In this document: positions 1 through 10,600 of the stretch, one piece after another | Layout of the letters: every line of letters starts with the position of its first letter | Numbering within the stretch: the stretch's first letter is position 1 | Origin: Cyclospora cayetanensis | Taxonomy: Eukaryota > Apicomplexa > Conoidasida > Eucoccidiorida > Eimeriidae | Reading direction: 5' to 3' | Length of the DNA stretch: 64,000 bases | Assembly: GCF_002999335.1 (NCBI RefSeq) | Contig: NW_020312758.1 | Span: forward strand, 62,001 to 126,000 | Position numbers and translations under genes: made by a program | Notes under the pieces: model-generated | The model's input: the letters and a program-made list of their open reading frames with translations, nothing else | The model's database searches: none | What the model was told of the DNA's origin: nothing

Positions 1-2370
1 CAGTGTATGCCTGGAGACCAGCAACATTCATCGCAGTTCATTTTGTTTTCAGCTGTTAGTGATAACCTTGCATTGCTAGGTACATCGCCTATGCACTACT
101 ACAACAGCAGTTATTCGAGGAATTGACTCTCCAAAAGCCCATTATATAAAACCCCATCCATAGTCTTGAGGGTATACTTCTTTGTACAACATGTAGCCAA
201 CATCACACTAGGGATCCGGAGACGCCGTCTGTACATATGCGAAACACCTTACTGAAGGCATATTCATCTGCACTTTGCTGCTCCTGCACCCTCCAGTCCC
301 AGGTCATCCGCTAACGGCCGTTGCGCCACAAAACTCCGCAAGATATTCCCCCTCGTATGGTGCAACTGCAAACTCGCAAATCTACTTGGCACTTCTAAAG
401 AGTGGCTCCGGAGTCTTCTTCCCAAGGTCCACCGACACGGCATGCATCTGCGTAGCTGGACAATGACGGTGGAACCATTCTTTTCGCTTGGGATGACAGG
501 AAAGGACAGTAGAGTACTGAGGAAAGCCCTTTTAGTTTTGCAGGGGACCGACAGCCCTTTGTTAGTCTTCATCCATTCATTAAGCTGTCTTCATCTCATC
601 ATCTCAGACAGTTTTCTTGGCCTTGCCGAAGTGAATCTTTTACACATATATATCTATGGCGGTATTTTTTTAGTGCGTCTCCTGCGTTCCCTCGTCTTGT
701 GAATTTCTCATAATAGCCTTTGGGTCACTTGTATCTGGACTTCTGCACGTTCGTGGCAATTGTTTTGCCTCTGCTCTTTATATCTGTGGCTTTATGGATT
801 TATCAATGTAAAAATGTGTATGGGATCTCACCAGCGTTGCCTCTGGTACTTTTCTCTGACTACCTATACTCAGAGTCCGTATCCCCTTGCTTCTTCATCG
901 ATTTCTCGAATTTAAGAATCTGACATACTTTTTGAGTACGTGTCTTCCCTTAGCTCCTTTTCTGGTTTCTTAGATTTTTCTTCTCCTTTCGGCAACGGCG
1001 GCTCTTCTGTACCACTCTCTGCGCCTACCTCCCTCTACGTAGTGCCTTTTTTCTCCGCGTCTTCACTCTGCTGCTTCCTGCCTGTGGCTCTTCTGCTTGC
1101 ACACTTCTATTCTCCCCCCCCTCAAGCTGTCTATTTCAGTGCTCTCTCTCCCTAAAATTGACTGGCGTTCTTCTTGTTACACGTGCTTCTGCGTTTTTCC
1201 TGCTCCTGAGTGTAACGTTGGCTGTCACTGTGTTGTCCCTGCCTTGCAAGTCCTCCTTCACTGTCTGGTTTGCCTTAGGGCGTTGGCTTCGCCTTCCTTA
1301 GGTATTCTTTTCAGTTAAGCACCACGCATCGCGTTCGGCATCCCTGAAACTAAAGCCCTCAACGCAGAATCCGGAATTGAGCCATACACACAAAACACTT
1401 GAGTCTCTACAAACCCATTGGAGTGTGTGTGCCATAGATACCGCCTTTTGACTTGTGTTGTTTCATCCCTGTCAATATATTATCGTCTCGGAAAACCCTG
1501 CTATGTACTAATCAACCTTCACAAGCAACACACACGACCAATGGCCAACTACATACTCCGCTGCCAAGAAAATCTTGTGGCCTCTCCATACGAATACTTC
1601 GCCTCGTATCCCACCAGACACACTCTTGAAAACAGAGCAGAGACATTCCGCGCAGTTATCTCACGGTTGTTCAAGCGTCTAAGAGGGCTAAGGGTCTCTG
1701 GGAATCCGGGGCCTTCGGGGCCTCACTCCGTGCAGCGACGTTGCAGCAGCGGTTGTACGGATTACTTCGGCCCGCTTAACGCAGAGAATGCCCTTAAAAT
1801 GCTAGTATCAAATGTATTAAGCGAGATCCTATAGGCATCTATTGCATTTTGCAGCAGCAGGTATAAGAACACCGACGTGCTGCTGCTTCAGCTATACAGC
1901 GGCAGCAGCACGAGGAGCAAAGGGAGCTTATTCATGTGGCTCTCTTCGTATTTAGTTGCTTCCTACAGCCTATATTTTGTTACCATTCATTATATCAAAG
2001 CCACACACCTTTGTTGCCTTCAGCTTGCGGTTTACACTCACCGGGCCTCAACGGCGTGCTGAGGCCGCCAGTCCTCCTTCAGGGAATATCTCTGTTACAG
2101 CACTCTCTAGCAACCTCTTTTCGTTAGGCTTATCAGTAGGCGGGTCACTTCGAGCTGACTATACCACAGCATCAGCCCCTTAACGCCTGCGCTCCTCCTG
2201 CGCTTACCCCAGCCTAAGGTGGATCGAGAGGTACAGTGGGTCTCCAATACCACAGCTCAACCCATTTGTGCCTATTAGAGCTTCTGGGGGGCTAGGCCTC
2301 CTTCTGGGGCCTACTTCTTAGCACCAATAACGACAAAAGCCGAAGTAATCGCAGAACCGGCGTAGGCAAG
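1..2370. other. Region upstream of the rhomboid gene, no supported gene
   Basis: I see no exon with recognisable protein similarity here. Several short frames are open, the longest ending at 1834 on the + strand (about 97 codons from its first ATG at 1543). None shows a family motif or a convincing splice partner. The 750-1320 stretch is pyrimidine-rich (many CTT/TCT runs), which keeps frames open by composition. The last bases before 2371 (AGGCAAG) give an A/G-rich start context for the rhomboid gene. Confidence 0.5.
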
Positions 2371-4424
2371 ATGGTGGTCCGCACGTTATCGGACCTGCGC
2401 AAAGAGGATGAGGCTCGCAGCAGAGACGCAGAGACCGGTGAGACCGCACCGCTACTCCGAGGTGAGCCATTGGCTGGCTGTTTCCATACTTGTGCTTGAT
2501 GCGGCAACCGCATCTGCAGCTGTGGCTTCCTGCTGCGGCCTTGTAGGTGCTGGAGTTTTTGTTGTTATCAAGATCACGTCTGTTGCAGCGGCTGCTGACT
2601 ACCGTTTAAAATCCTTTTATCTGGTGCCGCTATTGCTGCGGCTAACCTTGGGTGTATTTCGTGGTGTCTTTCTCCTACACTGTCGGGCGCGCGTTTTATC
2701 GTTTTCATTGCTGCTGCTGTCCTTGCCTGTTTGTGGGTGTTGCAGCCGATACGCGCAGTAGCGGAAGCAGCGTAAATAGCGGAGCCTCTGCGTCAGCGCA
2801 GCGCACAACAGCCCTGCGAGTTTTGGAGCTGCTCTTTCCGTACTTTCGCCTTAAGTCGCTCCTCCTGCTAATCTCGGTCGTAGATTGGGCCATATTCATT
2901 ACCACCCTCGCTATTGACTCAGAGATGCCCCTCGTACCTTCTAGTGAGGCCTCAGTTTTTCTGCGCCCTCATGACGCTGCACGTGCAACTCTCTATAGCG
3001 TCTGATCTTTGTTTCGAGATGTTGGTGCCCCCTTTGTATGCATGTGCTTGTTTGTCCGCCACTTCTCTTGTCTCTTGTTTTTCTGTTGTGCTAATGTCAA
3101 GCCTTTGCTCCACACTTCTACAATGTCTTTGCTTCTGAACGATCATAAGATGTCTGTTTCGTCATGTTTTGTATGCCTTTCTCAGCTGCAATTCTGGTGA
3201 CGTTCGGTGCAAACGTTCCCCCCTTGGTTGCTCATGGGCAGGTGTGGCGTTTACTGACTGCTTCTTTCTTGCACGCAAACCTGCTTCACGTAGCCTTCAA
3301 CGTTTTCTTCCAGTTACGTATGGGCTTCGGTATTGAGCGACGCTACGGCTATCTAAAATTCGCAGCCCTGTATGCCGCGTCCGCGGTTTACGGTAACCTG
3401 CTTTCAGCAGCCTCTCTCTTCTGCCGATCAATCAAGGTCGGCGCCAGTACTGCAGGTAGGCTAAATCAACTTCCCACCAAGGAAGGCGAGTACTGTTTCG
3501 AGGTAGTGCTTCGCCATTTGAGCCTCACATGTTACACCTCTCTGTGCGTCAATGAGGAATGCATTTTTCTGTGTATTTGTTCAGCTGCCTGGGCATCTAT
3601 GCAAATTTTCATGTGTTTCTTATTCGTAAAAAAATAGAAATATCTGCTTGACTCCTGTGCCGCCATATTACTGCCTTGCTAGCTATTTTGCAATGGTATT
3701 CGCTTCACCTTGCATGGGTAGCTGATTTAGGGTGGCTGCATGACTAGTGAGGAGCAGGTAGTGATATATTCGCTTGGCGGCTGCTTGCTGGCAAGCCGGC
3801 AAGCTAGCGACTTTTAAGCATGATGGCTTGTTTGCCACCTACTATTTTAAGTCTTCATTTGGGAAGTCGCGGTGATTGCTTGTGGTTTGCAGGCCTTTGT
3901 GTTTGTTTGCAGGTTTCGGAATGATGGGGGTAGAGGTGGCGGAGCTGGCACTTAGTTGGCGGCTCTTGCAGCACCGAGATCGTCTGCTAACAAATATTGT
4001 GTCTTTCTTTGTCTTGATGGGGCTCTTTGCCTTTACCCTGAACGGCGGTTCCATCGACCAGTTGGGCCATCTGGGTGGCTTTCTATGCGGTGAATCACTA
4101 AGACACCCCATAGCACCACAATATTTACAGGGGACCCCTCACTTATCACAAAATTATCTTGTTTTCATTCGGGTCCTGCTGCTGTCAGCGCCAGCAAGAG
4201 GATCATTTGAAGCATTGGCTGCAGCGATTGCATCCGTAGTTGGATGTTTCTTGCATGTTTGCTGTCGCTCAGGGCTGTCTCTTGGAATTTTGTATAACAA
4301 GGATATGCAAGATAAGCCGCGATGGTGGCCGTTTGCCATGTGGGGATCGATATCTTTGCTGACCGCCCTGCCAGCCTCCTGCCTTCCAGCCATTTTCGCC
4401 CTTGACAGGGGCTGTGCTGCCTAA
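2371..4424 (+). CDS. Rhomboid-family intramembrane serine protease, five exons
   Basis: Rhomboids cleave transmembrane substrates within the bilayer; in apicomplexans they shed adhesins at invasion. Exons: 2371-2461, 2746-2982, 3186-3455, 3913-4089, 4273-4424. All four junctions are GT..AG and phase-consistent, giving 927 nt (308 aa). A polar N-terminus of about 50 aa is followed by TM1 (LLLLISVVDWAIFITTLAI). Next come the GQxWRLLT element, HANLLHVAFN (oxyanion-side HxxxN) near residue 138, the nucleophile motif GASTAGFGMMG with Ser near 196, and the catalytic His in GHLGGFLCG near 250. The exon 3/4 junction falls just after the Ser motif (GAST-A-G), so Ser and His lie on different exons. Length fits the short ROM1/2/3 class rather than the large ROM4/5 class, but I cannot assign a paralogue. 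Start: ATG 2371 gives a hydrophilic leader ending in PLLR before a strong GTGAGC donor. Confidence 0.88.
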
Positions 4425-5333
4425 CATACAAGCAGCAAAATAAGTCGCACTAACAATACCTGCAGCTGTAACAAGATAAGTGATGATTGCGACCTTAGGC
4501 CTAGCTTCCCTGCGTGTTTCCTGTCTTCTCGGTGGTATGCTTGAATCCCCATCCGTTGCATCTTACTTGGAGGAGCGGTGCGGTTGCAGCAAGCCGAGGT
4601 GTAGGAGACTCGGTTGTGCCAGGGGTGTGCCATGGTTGTATCTATTTACTGCATTGCTGCCGCTTGTATTTCTAGATATCTCAAAGGCGTTTCCCCTTAA
4701 TACTGCTTTGGCTGTATGTAGCCCGCCTTTCGTACCTGTCGCTCCTTGGTGTTCGACCAAGCATTTACGACGTGAGGTTGCAGGAAGGGCTTTTGCCTGT
4801 TTCAAGGGGCCAGGCTCTTCATCGTGGGACACATCCTTGCTGCTGAGATGACAAGTCGTACCAAGTGTTGCTGAGTTTGCTCTATCACATCAACAATATC
4901 TACTTTTCTGTCGGTGAAAAACGCGGATAGGCGATGGTCAGCTCTCTGGAGTTTACGGAGTCTGCAGGCTATTTATGTGGGGCGTGGTGCGGAGAGTGGA
5001 GCAGCATAGCTGTTGCATGCACACTGCCATGTTTCTCTAGCCTCCCTTTGCTACTGCATAAATGCTGGGGTGGACACTGTGAAGCCACCTGCCCCTCCCT
5101 TACCTTTGCTTCCGCCTTAAGGTGAGGTTGCACTCCTCTGTATAGGCGAAGAAAATATCACAGAACGGGCAGAAGCGCGGCGAAGGCTCGAGCGATACAT
5201 GACCGAGGAAGAAGAGGGGGGAAGGGAGTTGTTGATTTGCGTGACCAGAGTTGCTGTTTGATGTCGTGGATATAACTAATCAAGGATTTCTGAGGCACTT
5301 TACGACAGTGGTTGGAGTCAAATACTTCGATCA
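4425..5333. other. Region 3' of the rhomboid gene, no confident gene
   Basis: A 123-codon frame is open on + at 4480-4851 and a 63-codon frame at 4934-5125, both cysteine/leucine-rich with no recognised domain. A charged stretch around 5147-5212 (RRRLERYMTEEEEGG in one frame) could be a stray exon, but I could not connect it with good splice signals. The 3' UTR and terminator of the rhomboid gene are presumably here. Confidence 0.4.
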
Positions 5334-5734
5334 TGCAATACAGTTACGCCTTTTTCGTACGATGCAGGCGTAGACCGTATACGAGGAAACATCGGCCGTT
5401 GTGTGGCAATAATACTGTTGCAGTAGTGCCTTTTACGGTATTGACGGAAGTCGCAGCTGGCCTAGTTATGTTTTTGGCAGCTCCATAAAAAAGTTGCGTG
5501 TGTCGAGGGCCTGATTCCATGGCATACACCTAGACAAAATTGCCGATACCAGAGGCTAGTTCCTGGGGTTCTATGCAGTATTTAGAACAGGAGGGCCGCA
5601 AGGTACAGATATTGACATCTACGCGCATATCTACAATTGTGCGTCATGATTTGGCGATTCCTTCTTTTTGTTTTCTTGAAGGAGCTGAAGCTGCAGGGGC
5701 TTCCATCGTGGAATATCTTGAACGACGCTTCTAG
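5334..5734 (+). CDS. Candidate small two-exon gene, unknown product
   Basis: ATG 5334 opens a 50-codon frame, and an open frame with protein-like composition runs from an AG at 5530-5531 (CACCTAG) to the stop ending at 5734, closing with ...SIVEYLERRF. Splicing at a GTTATG donor in the 5460s to 5532 would keep phase and give a protein of roughly 110 aa. No domain, signal peptide or family is recognised. The donor is weak and no neighbouring exon supports the join, so this may be two unrelated frames. An opposing minus-strand frame at 5344-5529 is equally unrecognised. Confidence 0.22.
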
Positions 5735-6342
5735 AGGAGTGCAGTGTATTTGAGGCGTGCTTTACACACGGTGCTCGCTAATGGTGTTATTGCACGTCAG
5801 CGCGTCTACTTTCTGCTGCCATCAGCCTTTCTGTTGACGCAACTGCCGGATATCAAGCGCCAGTGTTGGAGCTTAAACTTATGGCTAGTTCTAGGGGCTC
5901 CCAGGGTCTAGAACTGGTGAGCTTCGTTTCCTTGCGGCAGAATAGTATCACCCATTCTTAACTGATTTACCTTTTGTCCACTTAGAGTTCCTAGTTACTT
6001 CAACTTATTATCCTAGATGTATATGTGCCCTATTATACAGGGAAGTCTGTTTATCTAGTAATACTTCCAGCTAATAAGTGCGGGCGTGAATTCCTAAGCT
6101 CGATTGCCTGATGCTGGAAAGACTGGAGATTACGGGAGGATTTTGCATGCCCTGGAGCGTGTGGTACTACGTTACTACGCCTATACGAAATATCTAAAAT
6201 AGCAGCTCACGAATTGCTAAACGAGTGAAAAGGTGCAAACTTTTATGGTGCCCATGCCGCCCAGCTTCTCCGATAGTTAAAACGTTGGCCACAGATCGTA
6301 GAGAGGCATACTCTCTGCTAAGGTCCCCAGACTTCATTCAAT
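5735..6342. other. Intergenic, nothing seen
   Basis: Frequent stops in all frames, no repeat or RNA gene recognised. Confidence 0.5.
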
Positions 6343-6650
6343 ATGGAGCTCATTGCGGAAGCTGTATCTTCTTCCTCATGTGGTTAAAGCTGCGAATCCT
6401 CTAGGGAGGGTGTGTCTAGGGTGCGGCCCCCTGCACAAACGCTGGCCCTGCAGCCTTTACAGCTCCCATGCCTTGCACCTATTCTTATTCTGCGACTTCA
6501 TGCCTTGCGGATCTACTGGAAGGGCCATGGGGAGGGGACCTAGTTGTCACCAGGAAGTCCGATTTGCTGTTGGTAGCGACAAAGCGGGGGACGTGGCATT
6601 CAGCAACAGACACGAAGCAGCACGAAACAGTATTTCTTGCTGATGCATAG
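6343..6650 (+). CDS. Candidate 78-aa two-exon ORF, unknown product
   Basis: ATG 6343 begins a 13-codon segment (MELIAEAVSSSSC) ending at a GT at 6383. A CCCTGCAG acceptor at 6453 leads into a frame that stays open to TAG at 6648-6650, and the phase matches. The second exon has ordinary protein composition (for example DLVVTRKSDLLLVATKRG). I recognise no family. Support is only phase consistency and composition; the donor (GTTAAA) is poor and the intron would be only 71 nt. Confidence 0.2.
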
Positions 6651-7636
6651 GCAAGAACCGAGAGCTTTTCATTAATGACAGCAGAACGGGTCCACTGTGA
6701 GACGGTAGTTTAGCCGTTGGATGTGCTCAGGCAGGGCGAGAGCGGAAATATTTTACAGGCTTCCTATTATCACACGTCTTGTAAGTTATATAAAGTCTTT
6801 GAGTCATCCAATTCTAGACGAACGCTTCATAAATATCATTAGTCTCCAGATCTAGGGCCCCTATAGGAGTGCCCTATTCCCTGAGCAGTGAATGCAGCAG
6901 CAAAGCCCTAGAGGAGCTGATGGGCCCCCATGCTTCCATGGCCATTGAGACCCACCTCGGAGGTAGGCTTTTTTATTTTGCAATCAAACATGGAGCAGCA
7001 ACCCATCGGCAAAAAGAAAAAGGGCTCGTGCCTTGGTCTTCATTGTGTGCATACCAATCGATTCGGCGGCACAGCGCCTCGTAGGGCGAAAACCACATCA
7101 TGTGACCAGCTGGTACCTTCATTCTCTTCTTCTTCTTTTATTTGCAAAGCTGCAGGTGCTGATGTCGACCACAGCACCTAACGGCGAACCTCAGGTTGCG
7201 GTCTCCCGTAGAAGCTGAGAGCTAGCACGCACTAGCTGGGGATTCATCATACCCACAGATACATTGTGCTCCAAACCAAGGTCCCTTTGTAGTCCAAGTG
7301 AACTGCACTCAGGCCTTCACATCTCCTTGTCTACCACAGACACACTCAAGTTTGCATAGCGGAGAGACATCGAACGGACGGCGACACTGCAGTACACCTG
7401 CCGCAGGAACTGCTGCTCCTGTTGCTCTGGAGACAATAATTCCGTGGCGACGGGGCCATACATGACCGGAATAAAGCATGTAAGCGGTCAAACTGTTATA
7501 AAAGATTTTGGAAATGAAGTGAATCTCTGGGACTCACCGCGCCTGACCTGCACTGCAGCGGCTCCTTTGCCTCTGCTCTGGCTGCTCTTCCATGTTGGAA
7601 CCTCTGTAAGGTACCCGTACATCCAGAGACTCAGAA
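6651..7636. other. Gene-poor region upstream of the VPS13 gene
   Basis: Short frames are open on + at 6869-7084 and 7033-7218, and an AG at 7155 precedes a 20-codon tail ending at 7218, but no gene can be assembled. The promoter and 5' UTR of the 7637 gene should lie here. No TATA-like or other defined element can be asserted. Confidence 0.4.
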
Positions 7637-10600
7637 ATGCATACGGACAGTGCTGGACAAACTATGGGGGAGGGAAAACAGTCAGAGGACGAGCAGCTTC
7701 CGGTAGTCAGCGCAGCTCCTGTTGCAACTACCTCGCCTGACAACACAGCATCTATTGTATCAGCTGTGCCAGCAAGAGCAAAAGAAGCGCCTAAAGCCCA
7801 ATCCATAGTAGAACTAAAATCGGAGTCCTCCAATAGAGCAGTATCTGAAGCAGCAGAAGCTACAGAAGTGAGAACTCCAAAGCCTCATGCTGGGGCGGCG
7901 TTAGGAGGGGGAGCGGATGCAACAGCGGACGGCGCTGCAAGACAAGCTATTGGCTTAGCAGCTACTAAATCGGCGACCCAGCATGCAAAACAGGAAGTTC
8001 CAGAATCAACAGCCTCCGCGGAGGCTAGCACACGCTCCAGCGGTCCAGGGCCCGCGAAGCAGGAGTGCTTCCATCCGCAACAATCAGTTGAAGCTGCGGT
8101 ATCCGCAGCATTCGATGCTGCGGATCAGGACTGGAAAGAAGCTGCCTTCGAGGATAAGGGTACTGGGCGGGCGTCCTCTCTTTTGTCTCTCTTGCTGTCT
8201 GCTGTGCTGCGACAGCTGCTGCCGTGGGTATTACCTTCTGCCTTGCGGGGTGCTTCAGCAGCAGACGTTGAACTAAGCCTGTCAAAGAAGCGACTGACCC
8301 TTCGTGGGGTGTCTCTGCAACCGCAGGAACTCACGTTAGTAACGGGGGCTCCGTTGCAGCTACTACACTGCAGCATTGGCCTTATACAGCTGCGACTCAG
8401 GACGTGCGGGGAGTCTGCTTATCGCGAATTCGGCGGTCCTTCTACGTGTATAGGCAAGAAACATCTGTATCAGCATCCACTCAGTACTTGTAAGGCTGAA
8501 GGAGGCCCACCGTCCGCAAAAGGTGAGGCGCCGTCAAAAGCCACAGCCACAGAAGCAAAAGCGACTAGTAAAGAAGGTGCTTCCTCCTTTGTTCTAGCTG
8601 TACGGGATGTTATTGTTGTTTTGGCCCCGATGAGTCCAGCAGAATGGGAAAGGCGGCAGTTGCTGGAACTAGCATTGCGGCAGCGAAGTTCTCTGTTGGA
8701 CAGCACAGACAGCGATCTCCAGCAGCAGCAACAAATGCAGCAACAGCAACAACGGTGGGGCTTGTCTTTTGGCGCTTCAGCCCTGATCTCAAGTTGGATT
8801 GACCGTAACATCGAATGGGCTTCTTTAGAGTTGTCAAACTTTCACCTCCGCTTGGAGTGTGTGATACCGCCATATGACAGCAGAATTACTAGCCGTAGTA
8901 GCGCCTTAGCCTTGGGGGTAGTGTTGCAGGAGCTACACTTGCGCACAATCCCTCCCGAGCTCAGTATGCAAGACCCCACGGAGTTACCGGGAGGCGAGCG
9001 TCAGCAGCAACAACAGTTTGATGACAACACGAAAGCATGGGCTGCCGCTCCTCCGTGCACTACAAAGAACATGTCTCAGGGTTGCAGCAGCAGCGCCACC
9101 CAAGCTGGTATGTGCAGCAGATTTGATATTAAGGGCCTGGCAATGTACGTTCATGACGAGCTGCTGCTGCTTGGCCCTCACACGCGTAGTGAGGCCGAGA
9201 CAGTCCAGCAGCTCCGTGCTATTGCAGCAGAGCAGCGGACGCAACAGAAGGAGAAGCATGAGCAGCAACAGGAAGGCGACCAGCAGCAAAAGCAGAAGCA
9301 CCGCCAGCAGCGCCGAGTGCACAATCGACGAGCAGCAACGGCAAGCTCCAGCTACAGTGAACAGCATCAATCTGGAGGCGATACTAGGAGCAGTACTCAG
9401 CTGTTGGCTCCATCTACTGTGTGGGTCCTTCTCAGGAAGAACCCCGGTATTGACATCTTCACAAAATGCAGCGGCAGCAACGGGGGTGGTGGTGGTACCC
9501 ATATAGGCATGGCCTGTACAGATAATGGCAACAGCGGTGTAGAGCTATTGGCTGCTTCCTCAGCAGTTGCGTCGCAGGTAAGACCAGGAACAATAAGCAC
9601 TGCGTATTCGGCGTCAGTCGAGTGCGGCTGTGTGGAAGCAACTTTCTGCCCCGCAGCGGCGCATGGCCTCCGTTGGTTAGCAGTGAGCTTCGAAGAGCAT
9701 CGCAAAGCTGTTGAGACTGCGGAGGCTGTACTAAGCCTAGTCAGGCCATTCGTACCATCTTGCACAGGTGCGCGCGAGTTTTAAGATCCGCTGAATCCAT
9801 ATGGTTGTATACAACACAAGTTGCGACTAAGCATGGCAGCAGCAACATATCGATCGGCGAGACAGAATTGGATACTATCTATCAGCCATTACTGGCTCAT
9901 CTGTCTGATTGGCCCTGTTCCAAAGTAGCTCATGACACAGCAAGTAGTTGTTGCTTGCTTTCTTTAGGAGTGTTTTTGGCTTTGAATGATCTTTCTTGTG
10001 TTCACTGTGGCCTTTCAGTCCGCGGGAACAGCGGAATTTGGTGGCGCTTTGCAATCCGCGCAGTTCGCCGCCTCCTGCGCAGCAGCCGAAGCAACAGCAG
10101 AAGGAATGACACTGCCAGCCTAGAGGGGCCTTTTTCTGTGGAGGAAACACTTAAAATGCGCCTCATAGCTGAGAAGTCCGCAACATACCGCCTGCTGCGG
10201 CTATTGCAGTTGCAAGGCAAGGCATCGCAGCAGCAGGAAGAGCAACTGCTTGTGTTGAGAGATTCGATACCATTGCACCAGTTGTTGCATGCTCACGGAG
10301 CAGCACGGCAGGACTTTATCCAGCAGCAAGCAGCTGCAGCGGCAGCCGCTACGAAAGGATGGACTACATGGCTTCCTGTGTGGAGGAGAACACCACCACA
10401 GGGCGTAACTGCGGCGATGGCAACAGCAGGAACAGTGAGTCAATCGGGATGTGAGGGGAGCAGCAGACCACCACTACCTCCGCTCGCATTGCAGAAGGTT
10501 TTGGATCAGCGCAGGTCACTCCGTCAAAGCCAGCGGCAGGTAGAGGAGCAGGAAAGCTCCCCCTTAGATACAAATTCGTTTGCAGATCTGGATGACTTCT

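Noticed and set aside
1418..1834. 138-codon + strand frame as a gene
   Set aside because: No ATG near its beginning, no motif, no splice partner; it lies in pyrimidine-rich DNA where open frames arise easily.
9574..9590. GCGTCGCAG/GTAAGACC as the VPS13 exon 1 donor
   Set aside because: Strong donor sequence, but the frame beyond it encodes the conserved helix WLAVSFEEHRKAVETAEAVL, and the donor at 9768 joins in phase to GNSGIWWRF.
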